Made by a program: the position numbers and the translations under genes
In this document: piece after piece, positions 1 to 9,115 of the stretch
Layout of the letters: every line of letters starts with the position of its first letter
Position numbering within the stretch: the first letter of the stretch is position 1
Source: DATHTC01 sp963746805
GTDB lineage: Bacteria > Actinomycetota > Thermoleophilia > Gaiellales > Gaiellaceae
Reading direction: 5' to 3'
Length of the DNA stretch: 64,000 bases
Assembly: GCA_963746805.1 (NCBI GenBank)
Contig: CAVVCQ010000001.1
Location: forward strand, 434,001-498,000
The notes under the pieces: generated by a model
Seen by the model: the letters and a program-made list of their open reading frames with translations, nothing else
What the model was told of the DNA's origin: nothing
Databases searched by the model: none

Positions 1-1
1 C

Positions 2-736
2 GTTGCGCAGTACGTGGCCATGACGGCGGGGATCGGCCCGCTGTACGACGAGCTCCACGGGGCCCTCGCCGGTGAGTTCGAGCCGGGGCCGGTGCAATGC
101 GGGCTCGCGCGCCTGCCGGCGCTGCTGCGCGAGCGCGGTGCCCCGCTGCCCGTTGTCGTCTCGACGACCTACGACCGCACAGTCGAGCGCGCGTTCTCCG
201 ATGCCGGCGAGCCGCTCGACGTCGTCTCGTACCTCGCGCTCGGCCGCGACCGCGGCAAGTTCCTCCACGTCCCGGCCGACGGGGAGCCGCGGGTGATCGA
301 CCTCCCCAATGCATACGCGGAGCTGACGCTCGAGTCGCGGACCATCCTGCTCAAGGTGCACGGCCAGGTCGACCCCGACGGCCGCGGCCGCGAGAGCTTC
401 GTCGTCAGCGAGGACGACTACATCGGCTATCTCTCGCCCGGCGACGCGGGCGGCGTGCTCCCAGTCACGCTCGCCGCCAAGCTCCGCCGCAGCCACTTCC
501 TCTTCCTCGGCTACGGCGTCCTCGCCTGGAACCTGCGGGTGTTCCTCCATCGCATCTTCGGCGAGGAGAGCCCGGCGTACCGCTCGTGGGCGGTACAGCC
601 GCAGCCGCGGGGCGGCGAGCGGGACTTCTGGCGGCACCGCGGCATCGACCTTTTCGACGCCCCGCTCGACACCTACCTCGAGCGGCTGGCCGGGCGGATC
701 ACGGCCACAGCGCCGGCGCTGGAGGTCGTGGCATGA
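2..736 (+). CDS. SIR2-like domain protein, 5' end outside the window
   Basis: The reading frame is open at the window edge, so the N-terminus, including the expected nucleotide-binding loop, is missing. What remains fits the SIR2_2-type family: an STTYDRTVERAF segment at the place of the usual TTNYD motif, the catalytic-type His in LLKVHG, the FVVSEDDYIGYL segment, and the closing LFLGYGVLAWNLRVFL motif. Proteins of this family in defence systems usually degrade NAD+ when activated. The gene overlaps the next one by 4 bases (ATGA), so the two are almost certainly co-translated; the downstream STAND ATPase is the likely sensor and this protein the likely effector. The Asn of TTNYD is Thr here, which may lower or change activity. 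The family call is firm; the NADase role is inference. Confidence 0.8.
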   Translation, partial: VAQYVAMTAGIGPLYDELHGALAGEFEPGPVQCGLARLPALLRERGAPLPVVVSTTYDRTVERAFSDAGEPLDVVSYLALGRDRGKFLHVPADGEPRVIDLPNAYAELTLESRTILLKVHGQVDPDGRGRESFVVSEDDYIGYLSPGDAGGVLPVTLAAKLRRSHFLFLGYGVLAWNLRVFLHRIFGEESPAYRSWAVQPQPRGGERDFWRHRGIDLFDAPLDTYLERLAGRITATAPALEVVA

Positions 737-3700
737 CCGCCGTCGCAGCCGCCGTTCCGGTCGGGGCGCGGACGCCGTGGAAGGGGCTCGCGCCGTACGA
801 CGACTCGAGCGCCGACGCCGGGCTGTTCTTCGGGCGCGACCGCGAGATCGCCGTGGCCTGCGCGAACCTGCGGGCCACACGGCTGACCGTCCTCTTCGGT
901 GCGAGCGGGGTGGGCAAGAGCTCGCTCCTCCGGGCGGGCGTCATCCGGCAGCTCCGCGACGACGGCGAGGCCGCCGTTCTCGTGTCGTCGTGGACCGGCG
1001 ATCCCGTCGCGGCGATCGCCGCTGCGGCACGCGACGCCGTCGAGGCGGCGCTGGGGCGCGAAATCGAGGATCCCGGCGGCTCGCTCGCCGCCCGGCTTCG
1101 CCAGTGGACGGACGAGCTCGGAGCCGACCTCCTGCTCGTCCTCGACCAGGCCGAGGAGTACTTCCTCTACCACGAGGGCGAGAGCGGCCCGGGAACGTTC
1201 GCCGCCGAGTTCCCCGGGCTCGTGACCGAGCGGGGGCTCCGCGTCAACGTCCTGCTTGGGATCCGCGAGGACGCGCTCGGGCAGCTCGACACGTTCCGCG
1301 CCGCCGTTCCCGGGGTTCTCTCGAACTACCTCCGGCTGGAGCGGCTCGATCGCGACGCCGGGCGCCTCGCGATCCTCGGGCCGATCGCGTGCTGGAACGC
1401 GGCCGTGTTGGACGACCCGATGACGGCCGAGCCCGAGCTGGTCGAGGCGGTGCTCGACGAGGTCGCGGCGGGCCGGATCGAGCCGGAGGCCGGCGGCCTG
1501 GGCGGGGTCACGCCTTCCGCGCTCGTCGAGCGCATCGAAGCGCCGTATCTCCAACTCGTGCTCGAGCGGCTCTGGGAGACGGAGCGCGCGGCGGGCTCGA
1601 TCGCGCTGCGGCGGGAGACGCTGCGGCAACTCGGCGGCGCAGCGCTGATCGTCGAGGAGCACGTCGAGCGTTCCCTCGCCGGGCTGGATCGCACTGAGCG
1701 CCTCGGTGTCGCCGTGCTTTTCGCGTACCTCGTCACGCCTTCCGGGACGAAGGTCGCGCACCGGGTCGACGACCTCGCCACCTACAGCGGGCTCCCGCTG
1801 GCCGCGACGGCCGCGCTCGTCGGCAGGCTCGTCCACGAGCGGATCCTCAGGCCGGCGGATGGAGGCCGCGTCGAGATCTACCACGACGTGCTCGCGTCGG
1901 CGGTTGCCGACTGGCGGCGAGAGCAGGAGGCCGCCGAGGCGCTCGAGCAGGAGCGGAAGCGGCACCGGCGGCTACTCGCGATCCTCGTCGGGTCGCTCGT
2001 CGCGCTGGCGCTCGTCGGGGCGCTCGCGGTGTATGCCGTGAGCCAACGGAACGAGGCTCGGGAGAAGACCGCGCTCGCGCAGGCGAACGAGCAGAAGGCG
2101 GAGCAGCAGACTGCGCTCGCGCAGGCCAACGAGCAGGAGGCTCAGAAGCAGGTCGACATCGCCGACAACGAGCGCGACGCGGCGCAAGAGGCCAGGGACG
2201 AGGCGAACGCGAGCGCCGCCGAGGCCGACAAGCAGAAGGGCATCGCTGAGCAGGAGGCAGCAGAGGCCGAGGCGAGTAAGCAGCAGGCGCAGGCGAGCGC
2301 CGCCGAGGCCGATCAGCAGCGGGAGATCGCGGAAGAGCAGGCCGCCGCGGCAGAGGCGAGCGAGGACAATGCGCAGGAGCAGGCCGAGATCGCGGACACG
2401 CAGCGACAGCGCGCGGAGTCGGCTGAGGGGGCAGCGAAGCGCGAGGCGCAGTCGGCGAAGGAACAGGCGACGCTCGCGACCGCGCGGCAGCAGACGGCGC
2501 TCGCCACCTCGCTGCTCACGACCGATCCCGAACGGAGCGTCCGCCACGCGCTCGAAGCGCTCCGGCTGCGGCCGCGCCTGCCCGAGGCCGAGGACGCCCT
2601 GCGGCGGTCGCTGATCGAGCTGCGGCTGGGGAAGGTGCTCGCGGGCGGGAGCCCCGTCAACACCGCGACATTCAGCAGTGACGGCGCGCTCGTCGCCACC
2701 GCCGGAGACGGGGGAGAGGCGCGCGTCTTCCGCACCGTCGATGGTCGCCTCCTGCAACGGCTGCGTCATGCGGGCGGGGTCGTCGAGGTCGCGTTCTCGC
2801 CCGACCGGCGGCTCGTCGCGACGGCGGTTCGTGGCGGCACAGCAGTCATCTGGAACGTCGATACCGGCGCGCGCGTCCACACGTTCCGCCACGGGGGCGC
2901 CGTCCGGAGCGTCGCTTTCTCTCCGGACGGCCGTTTGGTCGTCACGGCCTCGAACAACGGCCTGGCGGTGCTGTGGGACGTCGGGTCGGGGCTCCAGCTT
3001 CTGACCGTGCCGCATCCGCGCGCGGTTCAGCAGGCGCGCTTCAGCCCGGACGGTCGCTTCTTCGCGACACAGACCGACGAGCGATTCGTGCGGGTCGTCG
3101 AGATCGCCTCGGGCCGCACCGCAGCCACACTCGAGCAGCAGGGCGAGGTGACCGACGTGCAGTGGAGCCCGATCGGGAACGTCCTCGTGACGACGGGTCG
3201 CCGGAACGCCTACGTCTGGTCGACCGGCGACTGGACCCGGAGCCACCTACTGGAGGGCCACACGGCGGCGATCCGGGACGCGGCGATGTCGGCTGACGGC
3301 CTTCGCGTCCTCACGGTCGGCGTGGACGGCTCCGGCCGCGTGTGGCGCGTCGACACGGGAGCGCTCGTCTTCACCGCAGTCGTGCACCGCGCGGAGGTCA
3401 CGGCCGGAGCCTTCAGCCCGGACGCGACGTTCGCCGTGACCGCCAGCCACGACGCGACGGCGCGAGTCTGGCCGCCGGGGGGCGGGCGCTTCTCGATCGG
3501 CCTCTTCGGTCACCGGAACACGATCTCGTCCGTCTCGTTCAGCCCGGACGGGCGCCGTGTCCTCACGTCGAGCCTCGACGGCGAGGCGCGCCTGTGGGAT
3601 CCGACGGGCGATCCGGACCTCGGCCTCGTCGGCCGTCACGAGGGCGGAGCCACGGTCGCCCAGTTCAACCCCGACGCCGCGCTCGTCGTCAGTGGGGGCG

Positions 3701-4656
3701 CCGACCGGACCGCGACGATCCGCAGGCGTGGAGGCGGGCTCGTCGCGACGCTGCCTCACGGCGGGCGCGTCACCGTCGGCACCTTCGTCGTCGGCGGCAG
3801 GCGGGTCCTGACGGCGAGCGAGGACGGCTCGGCGAGGCTCTGGACGCCGTCGGGCGCGGTGCTCGCGACGTTCGCGCACGGATCCCCGGTCCGCGCGGCC
3901 GCAGTGTCGCCCGACGGCAGCCTCGTCGTGACCGCCGCCGACGACGGCGCGGTACGCGTCTGGCGCGCCGGCGGTACTCCGGTGCGTGTCCTCGGCCACG
4001 GCGGGCCCGTTCGCGTGGTGCGCTTCAGCCCGGACGGCGAGCGCCTCTTGACCGCGAGCGACGACCGCACGGCGAGGATCTGGCGCGTCTCCGACGGGCG
4101 CCTGCTGCGGACGCTCGCGCACCCGGCCCCGGTTACGGCCGCCGCGTTCACAGCGGACGGGACGAGCGTCGTCACCGGAGCCGCCGACCGCTTCGGCCGT
4201 CTCTGGAACGCCAATACCGGCACGCTCCGGCACGACCTCGGCCCGCACGAGGACGCGATCACGAGCGTGTCCTTCAACCGTGCCGGCACGCTCGCGCTCG
4301 TCGCCGACCGCGCCGGCGACATGAGGACGTGGAACGTGCGCACCGGCTCCCAGGTGAACCCGTTCCGCGGGCACGTCTCGCTCGTCTCCGAAGCCCGGTT
4401 CAGCCCCGACGGGCGCTGGGTCGTGACAGCGGGGCCGAGTGCCGCCGGGCTCTGGGCGGTGCGCACCGGGGAGCTGATCTTCTACCTCCGCGGGCACGTC
4501 GCCCCGCTGAACGCCGCCTCGTTCTCGGCCGACGGCCGCTGGATCCTCACCGCCGCGCGCGACGGCAGCGTCCGCCGGTACCACTGCGTCCTCTGCGGGA
4601 ACGCACGCGAGCTCGAGGCGCTCGCACGATCACGGCTCCGCACGCTGCGGCCCTAG
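733..4656 (+). CDS. nSTAND1 ATPase with membrane segment, coiled coil and 16 WD40-type repeats
   Basis: Start chosen at ATG 733, which overlaps the SIR2 stop; the frame is open upstream but that part is antisense-like. The 1307-residue protein begins with the nSTAND1 signature (PWKGLAPYDDSSADAGLFFGR), has a Walker A loop GASGVGKSS at about 56-64 and a Walker B LLLVLDQAEEYF at about 133-144. A winged-helix-like region follows, then a hydrophobic segment at about 414-436, a Glu/Ala/Gln-rich coiled coil to about 595, and 16 repeats of the type FSPDGRRVLTSSLDGEARLW to the C-terminus. In known STAND NTPases the repeat domain senses a trigger and the ATPase domain oligomerises to switch on an effector. 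The effector here is probably the SIR2 protein next door. The single membrane span would place the WD40 domain and the ATPase on opposite sides of the membrane unless it is buried. Confidence 0.9.
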   Translation: MTAVAAAVPVGARTPWKGLAPYDDSSADAGLFFGRDREIAVACANLRATRLTVLFGASGVGKSSLLRAGVIRQLRDDGEAAVLVSSWTGDPVAAIAAAARDAVEAALGREIEDPGGSLAARLRQWTDELGADLLLVLDQAEEYFLYHEGESGPGTFAAEFPGLVTERGLRVNVLLGIREDALGQLDTFRAAVPGVLSNYLRLERLDRDAGRLAILGPIACWNAAVLDDPMTAEPELVEAVLDEVAAGRIEPEAGGLGGVTPSALVERIEAPYLQLVLERLWETERAAGSIALRRETLRQLGGAALIVEEHVERSLAGLDRTERLGVAVLFAYLVTPSGTKVAHRVDDLATYSGLPLAATAALVGRLVHERILRPADGGRVEIYHDVLASAVADWRREQEAAEALEQERKRHRRLLAILVGSLVALALVGALAVYAVSQRNEAREKTALAQANEQKAEQQTALAQANEQEAQKQVDIADNERDAAQEARDEANASAAEADKQKGIAEQEAAEAEASKQQAQASAAEADQQREIAEEQAAAAEASEDNAQEQAEIADTQRQRAESAEGAAKREAQSAKEQATLATARQQTALATSLLTTDPERSVRHALEALRLRPRLPEAEDALRRSLIELRLGKVLAGGSPVNTATFSSDGALVATAGDGGEARVFRTVDGRLLQRLRHAGGVVEVAFSPDRRLVATAVRGGTAVIWNVDTGARVHTFRHGGAVRSVAFSPDGRLVVTASNNGLAVLWDVGSGLQLLTVPHPRAVQQARFSPDGRFFATQTDERFVRVVEIASGRTAATLEQQGEVTDVQWSPIGNVLVTTGRRNAYVWSTGDWTRSHLLEGHTAAIRDAAMSADGLRVLTVGVDGSGRVWRVDTGALVFTAVVHRAEVTAGAFSPDATFAVTASHDATARVWPPGGGRFSIGLFGHRNTISSVSFSPDGRRVLTSSLDGEARLWDPTGDPDLGLVGRHEGGATVAQFNPDAALVVSGGADRTATIRRRGGGLVATLPHGGRVTVGTFVVGGRRVLTASEDGSARLWTPSGAVLATFAHGSPVRAAAVSPDGSLVVTAADDGAVRVWRAGGTPVRVLGHGGPVRVVRFSPDGERLLTASDDRTARIWRVSDGRLLRTLAHPAPVTAAAFTADGTSVVTGAADRFGRLWNANTGTLRHDLGPHEDAITSVSFNRAGTLALVADRAGDMRTWNVRTGSQVNPFRGHVSLVSEARFSPDGRWVVTAGPSAAGLWAVRTGELIFYLRGHVAPLNAASFSADGRWILTAARDGSVRRYHCVLCGNARELEALARSRLRTLRP

Positions 4657-5134
4657 ACCTCGACCCGCTCCTCGCGCTCGTTCGCCTTCTCCGTCAGCGC
4701 CGAGAACCCGGCCTGGAGGAAGTCGTTAGCGGCCGAGGCCGCGAGCGACCACGTCAGCATGCGGCCGAACCGCGGGGCGAGGATCTGGATCGACGTCAGC
4801 CCGCCGCCGTCCACGTGCCGATGCAGCGCGAGCACGTGACGAGCTCGCCGATGGCGCGTCGCATGCCCTCCGGAGCGGGCGTTTCGTCTTCGCCGTCGTA
4901 GGCCTCGCCCTCCACGAACGGCTCCCGAACAAAGCTCGTCACCTTGTCGTGCGAGATCGTCCGCGCGGCCTTGAAGTTGGCCGCCGCAAGCACCGCGAAG
5001 TCGAGCGTCGTGTGCGTCGAGGCGGAGCGGTGGAGCAGTCGCCCGAGCAGTCCCGCGGTCGCGAGCAGACCCGTGTACGTCGCGACGAGCGAGGCGTACG
5101 ACTCGTAGGGCGGGCGGTCGGGAGCCTGGGACAC
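4653..5134 (-). pseudogene. DUF1360-family membrane-associated protein, frame broken near 4800
   Basis: GTG start at 5134. The N-terminal part reads in one frame to the family motif ELVTCSRCIGTWTAAG, where a stop appears. The next frame continues it without a gap (LTSIQILAPRFGRMLTWSLA ... ANDFLQAGF), as in intact DUF1360 proteins. One missing base near 4797-4800 (or two extra) explains the break. A consensus error and a real mutation cannot be told apart here. Function of the family is unknown. The stop lies in a CTAG shared with the convergent STAND gene. The gene is divergent from uvrB with only 20 bases between the starts. Confidence 0.7.
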
Positions 5135-5154
5135 GGCCGATACGCTGTACCCCG

Positions 5155-7158
5155 ATGCCGGCGTTCAAGACATCGGACACGTATCGCCCGACCGGCGACC
5201 AGCCGACGGCCATCGCCGGCCTCTCGGAGGGAATCGAGGCGGGCGAGCGCTACCAGACGCTGCTCGGCGCAACCGGCACCGGCAAGACCGCGACGATGGC
5301 CTGGATCATCGAGCAGACACAGCGGCCGGCGCTCGTGATCGCGCACAACAAGACGCTCGCCGCGCAGCTCTGCAACGAGTTCCGGGAGTTCTTCCCGGAC
5401 AACGCGGTCGAATACTTCGTGTCCTATTACGACTACTACCAGCCCGAGGCGTACGTCCCGCAGGCCGACCTCTACATCGAGAAGGACTCGTCCCGGAACG
5501 ACGACATCGACCGGCTGCGCCACGCGGCCACGTCGAACCTCCTCACGCGCCGCGACACGATCGTGGTCGCATCCGTCTCGTGCATCTACGGCCTCGGCTC
5601 GCCGGAGGAGTACGAGAAGAAGATGGTGCAGCTGACGGTCGGCGAGGAGACGGAGCGCGACCTGATGCTGCGCAAGCTGATCGACATCCAGTACATGCGC
5701 AACGACACGCTGCTCGGCCGCGGCCGCTTCCGGGTCAAGGGCGACGTCGTCGAGATCCAGCCCGCGTACTCGGAGACCGCGTACCGCGTCTCGTTCTTCG
5801 GCGACGAGGTGGAGACGATCACGCACTTCGACCCGCTCACGGGCGAGGTGTTCGCGAAGCTCGACAACCTCACGGTCTTCCCGGCGACGCAGTACGTCAC
5901 CTCGAAACCGACGATCGACCGCGCCGTCGGCGAGATCCAGCACGAGCTCAACGAGCAGGTGAAGCAGTTCGAGTCGGAGGGGAAGATGCTCGAGGCGCAC
6001 CGGATCCGGCAGCGCACCGAGTACGACGTCGAGATGATGCGCGAGCTCGGCTTCTGCTCCGGGATCGAGAACTACTCGCGGATCCTCGACGGGCGGCCGG
6101 CGGGCTCCGCGCCGCACACGCTCCTCGACTACTTCCCCGGCGACTACGTGGTCTTCATCGACGAGTCGCACCAGACCGTGCCGCAGATCGGCGGCATGTA
6201 CGAGGGCGACCGCTCGCGCAAGCAGACGCTCGTGGACTTCGGCTTCCGGCTCCCGTCCGCGCTCGACAACCGCCCGCTGCGCTTCGACGAGTTCCTCCGC
6301 AAGGTGCCGCAGATGGTGTTCGTCTCGGCCACGCCCGGGCCGTACGAGTTGCGCCACGCCGAGCGGACGGTCGAACAGCTCGTCCGGCCGACCGGGATCG
6401 TCGACCCCGAGGTCGAGCTGCGCGCGACCCGCAACCAGATCGACGACCTCCTCAACGAGATCCGGCGGCGCGAAGAGGCGGGCGAGCGCGTGCTCGTGAC
6501 GACGCTGACGAAGAAGATGGCCGAGGACCTGACCGACTACCTGCTCGAGTCGGGCGTCCGCACGCGCTACCTCCACTCCGAGGTCGACACGCTCGAGCGG
6601 ATCCAGATCATCCGTGAGCTGCGGCTCGGCGAGTACGACGTGCTCGTCGGCGTCAACCTGCTGCGCGAGGGCCTCGACCTGCCCGAGGTGTCGCTCGTGG
6701 CGATCCTCGACGCGGACAAGGAGGGGTTCCTCCGCGGCAAGACGGCGCTGATCCAGACGATCGGGCGCGCCGCCCGGAACGTGAACGGCACGGTCCTGAT
6801 GTACGCGGACAAGATGACCGAGGCGATCAAGGGCGCGCTCGACGAGACGAACCGCCGCCGCGCCGTCCAGCTCGCGTACAACGAGGAGCACGGGATCACG
6901 CCCGAGTCGATCGTCAAGGGCGTGTCCGACATCGCCGAGTTCCTCTCGCTCGAGTCGCCGACGGTGCCGTCGCGGCGCCGCCGCGGCGACCGCAAGGTCG
7001 AGGGGATGACCGCCGACGAGCTCGAGAAGCTCGTGATCCAGCTCGAGGAGGAGATGTTCGCGGCGGCCGAGGAGCTCCGCTTCGAGTATGCCGCGAAGCT
7101 GCGGGACGAGATCAAGGAGCTGCGGCGCGAGCTCGCCGCGGCGACTGCCGCCGCGTAG
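5155..7158 (+). CDS. uvrB: Excinuclease ABC subunit B
   Basis: 667 residues, normal UvrB length. The Walker A loop GATGTGKT is at 38-45 and is followed by the damage-binding beta-hairpin region YYDYYQPEAYVP. Later come the DEAD-like VFIDESH, helicase motif VI-like QTIGRAARN, and a C-terminal UVR motif (EEMFAAAEELRFEYAAKLRDE) that contacts UvrA and UvrC. UvrB verifies lesions handed over by UvrA and recruits UvrC. There is no Shine-Dalgarno sequence before the ATG; a -10-like TACGCT at 5141-5146 ends eight bases upstream, which suggests a leaderless mRNA. I see no LexA box here, in contrast to uvrA at 12.5 kb. Confidence 0.98.
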   Translation: MPAFKTSDTYRPTGDQPTAIAGLSEGIEAGERYQTLLGATGTGKTATMAWIIEQTQRPALVIAHNKTLAAQLCNEFREFFPDNAVEYFVSYYDYYQPEAYVPQADLYIEKDSSRNDDIDRLRHAATSNLLTRRDTIVVASVSCIYGLGSPEEYEKKMVQLTVGEETERDLMLRKLIDIQYMRNDTLLGRGRFRVKGDVVEIQPAYSETAYRVSFFGDEVETITHFDPLTGEVFAKLDNLTVFPATQYVTSKPTIDRAVGEIQHELNEQVKQFESEGKMLEAHRIRQRTEYDVEMMRELGFCSGIENYSRILDGRPAGSAPHTLLDYFPGDYVVFIDESHQTVPQIGGMYEGDRSRKQTLVDFGFRLPSALDNRPLRFDEFLRKVPQMVFVSATPGPYELRHAERTVEQLVRPTGIVDPEVELRATRNQIDDLLNEIRRREEAGERVLVTTLTKKMAEDLTDYLLESGVRTRYLHSEVDTLERIQIIRELRLGEYDVLVGVNLLREGLDLPEVSLVAILDADKEGFLRGKTALIQTIGRAARNVNGTVLMYADKMTEAIKGALDETNRRRAVQLAYNEEHGITPESIVKGVSDIAEFLSLESPTVPSRRRRGDRKVEGMTADELEKLVIQLEEEMFAAAEELRFEYAAKLRDEIKELRRELAAATAAA

Positions 7159-7160
7159 CG

Positions 7161-7427
7161 GTGGCCGACGTCCTCGAGCTGGTCGTCCTCGGCGCCGTCG
7201 TGGCGCTGCTCGTCCGCGTGCGCTTCCCGTCGCGCTTCCCGGCGCTCCAGCTGGGGGTGGCGATCGCGGTCACGGTCGCCGTGGGCCGGCCGCTCGTGGA
7301 CTCCGGGTTCGGCGGCGCGGTCGTCGCGGCCCTCGCCGGCGCGGCCGCCGCGCTGCTGATCGCCCGAGCTAGGCCCGTTCCCGGGACAGGGGCTCCCGAC
7401 CGCGCGGATACGTCCGCGTCGCCGTGA
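7161..7427 (+). CDS. Small membrane protein, unknown function
   Basis: An 88-residue protein starting at GTG 7161, two bases after the uvrB stop. It has two or three hydrophobic segments (LELVVLGAVVALLV, LQLGVAIAVTVAVG, GGAVVAALAGAAAALLIA) and a short polar tail. The 3' end overlaps the convergent metallophosphoesterase gene by 59 bases, so its last 20 residues are shared coding space. Position suggests co-transcription with uvrB. I do not recognise the family. Confidence 0.55.
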   Translation: MADVLELVVLGAVVALLVRVRFPSRFPALQLGVAIAVTVAVGRPLVDSGFGGAVVAALAGAAAALLIARARPVPGTGAPDRADTSASP

Positions 7428-8193
7428 GCGCCCAGTCGTCCTCTCGCCAGATGTAGGTGTCGACGCCGAGCGTGCCGTCGGACACGTCGTAGACGTGGAG
7501 GCCGCGCGCCTCACCGCGACGGTTGGGGCGGGGCTGGCCGAAGCCCGGCGCGGTCGAGACGACGACGGCGCGCCGTCCTTCGGGCCCGATCACCTCGAAC
7601 TCGTGCCGCTCGGAGACCGCGGCCTGGTGGATGTGGCCGCCGAGGACGAGGTCGGCGCCTGCGTCGACCAGGGTCCCGAGCACGCCGCTGCGGTCGCGGA
7701 CCGGCGCCTTCCGCGAGCGCCACGGCGCGCCGAGCAGCTGGTGGTGGAGCACGACGACGCGGAGGGCGCCCGGCTCCGCGCGCGCGAGCTCGTCGGCGAC
7801 GCGCACGAGCTGCGCGGTACGCACGCGGCCGCTCTGGTGTCGCCACGGGCGGACCGAGTTCACGCCGACGACGTGGAGCGCGTCGCTCGCGAACACCGGC
7901 TCGGTCGTCTCCCACAGCCGCTCGAACTCGGCCCACGGGCGCGTGAAGCGGGCCGGGAACGTGTACGGGATGTCGTGGTTGCCGGGGACGGCGTGGACCG
8001 GGGGCCCGAGCCGCGTGAGGAACCCGTGCGCGAGCTCGTGCTGCGTCCGCCGGCCGCGGTGGGTGAGGTCGCCGCTCGCGATCACGAGGTCGGGCGAGAC
8101 CTGCTCGAGCAGCGTCGCGAACGCGTGCTCGACGGCCGGGTCCTCGCTCGTCCCGAAATGGAGGTCGGAGACGTGGAGGATTCGCGCAGGCAT
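7369..8193 (-). CDS. Calcineurin-like metallophosphoesterase
   Basis: 274 residues with the full metallophosphoesterase set in order: SDLHFG near the N-terminus, SGDLTHRG, PGNHDIPY, VLHHQLL and GGHIHQA. These bind a dinuclear metal centre and hydrolyse phosphodiesters or phosphomonoesters. The layout resembles the Icc/CpdA-like class, but the substrate cannot be read from sequence. The ATG at 8193 has no Shine-Dalgarno; a TAGGGT box (8201-8206, minus strand) ends seven bases upstream, so the message is probably leaderless. Confidence 0.9.
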   Translation of the reverse strand: MPARILHVSDLHFGTSEDPAVEHAFATLLEQVSPDLVIASGDLTHRGRRTQHELAHGFLTRLGPPVHAVPGNHDIPYTFPARFTRPWAEFERLWETTEPVFASDALHVVGVNSVRPWRHQSGRVRTAQLVRVADELARAEPGALRVVVLHHQLLGAPWRSRKAPVRDRSGVLGTLVDAGADLVLGGHIHQAAVSERHEFEVIGPEGRRAVVVSTAPGFGQPRPNRRGEARGLHVYDVSDGTLGVDTYIWREDDWALTATRTYPRGREPLSRERA

Positions 8194-8269
8194 CCGGCGA
8201 ACCCTAGGCAGATTGATGACTGCGCGGACGGGTAGGGAAGCGGCCGGTCAGACGAGTACAGTTCGTGTC

Positions 8270-8509
8270 ATGAGCGACGAATCCACCGAGATCTTCGACG
8301 ACCTCTACCTCGGTCTCCGGGCCGGTGGCGCGCGGCGCAAGCAGCGGCGCGGCGAGACGCTGACCGCCGAGGAGCAGGAGGCGCTGACGCGCTGGCAGCG
8401 GCTGTCGGCGTCGCGCAAGGCGATCGCCGTCGGCGCGTTCTCGGTCGGGACGTTCGGGCTCGGCTTCACCCTCGGCGGCCTCGTCTTCGGCCGCTGGCGC
8501 AAGGCCTGA
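8270..8509 (+). CDS. Small single-span membrane protein, unknown function
   Basis: 79 residues from ATG 8270. The N-terminal half is charged (ETLTAEEQEALTRWQRL) and is followed by one glycine-rich hydrophobic segment (IAVGAFSVGTFGLGFTLGGL) and a basic end. A TACAGT box at 8257-8262 ends seven bases before the ATG, supporting this start over the longer open frame upstream. No family recognised. Confidence 0.6.
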   Translation: MSDESTEIFDDLYLGLRAGGARRKQRRGETLTAEEQEALTRWQRLSASRKAIAVGAFSVGTFGLGFTLGGLVFGRWRKA

Positions 8510-8600
8510 GCCTCGGCCGAGGTCGTCTCCCTTCTCCGCCGCGAGCAGCGCCGTCTGGACCCTGCAGGCGTTCTTCGCCGGGCGGCGAAGGGCGCAAGTC

Positions 8601-9026
8601 GTGCTCGGCGACGTCGATCGGATCTGTCTGGACGAGCGGCCTCACGCCGTCGTGCTGGCGTGGCCCTTCCTGAAAGCCGGTGCGGTCGGAGCGGTTGGGG
8701 CAGGGTTGGCGCTCATGGGCTGGCCGGTGAGCGTCGCGGGTGTTGCGTTGCTCGCGATTGCGGCGGGAATCGCGCTCCGAGCGGCGTGGCGGTGGGAGCG
8801 GACGCGCGTGCAGGTGACGACCGAGTCGCTGGTCGTCGTCCATGGAACGCTGCGGCGCAGGTCGGCGGCCGTGCAGCTGAGCCGGATCGGGCCCGTCGAG
8901 CTCGAGCAGACGCTGGTGGGGCGCCTGCTCGGCTACGGGACGGTCGTGGCGGGCGAGCTCGAGATCCCGTACGTGCCGCGGCCGCAGCGCGTCGCAGGGC
9001 TCGTCGACCGGCTCGGGCGCCGGTAG
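8601..9026 (+). CDS. Membrane protein with bacterial PH-like domain
   Basis: 141 residues from GTG 8601. Two hydrophobic segments at about 23-60 are followed by a bPH_2-type region (VTTESLVVVHGTLRRRSAAVQLSRI ... GTVVAGELEIPYVP, two adjacent stretches). Proteins of this shape are common small membrane proteins in actinobacteria and their role is mostly unknown. No clear Shine-Dalgarno. Confidence 0.65.
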   Translation: MLGDVDRICLDERPHAVVLAWPFLKAGAVGAVGAGLALMGWPVSVAGVALLAIAAGIALRAAWRWERTRVQVTTESLVVVHGTLRRRSAAVQLSRIGPVELEQTLVGRLLGYGTVVAGELEIPYVPRPQRVAGLVDRLGRR

Positions 9027-9115
9027 TCGCGCAGGGGCCGTCGACGCGCTTCCGGGCGCTGCACCGGGCCGCACGTGCGTCGATCGTGCCGCCACCCGGC
9101 CGCTCCGGCCAGGCC

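Noticed and set aside
97..732. Upstream extension of the STAND gene
   Set aside because: The frame is open but overlaps the SIR2 gene fully and has Arg/Pro-rich shadow composition; ATG 733 fits the family N-terminus.
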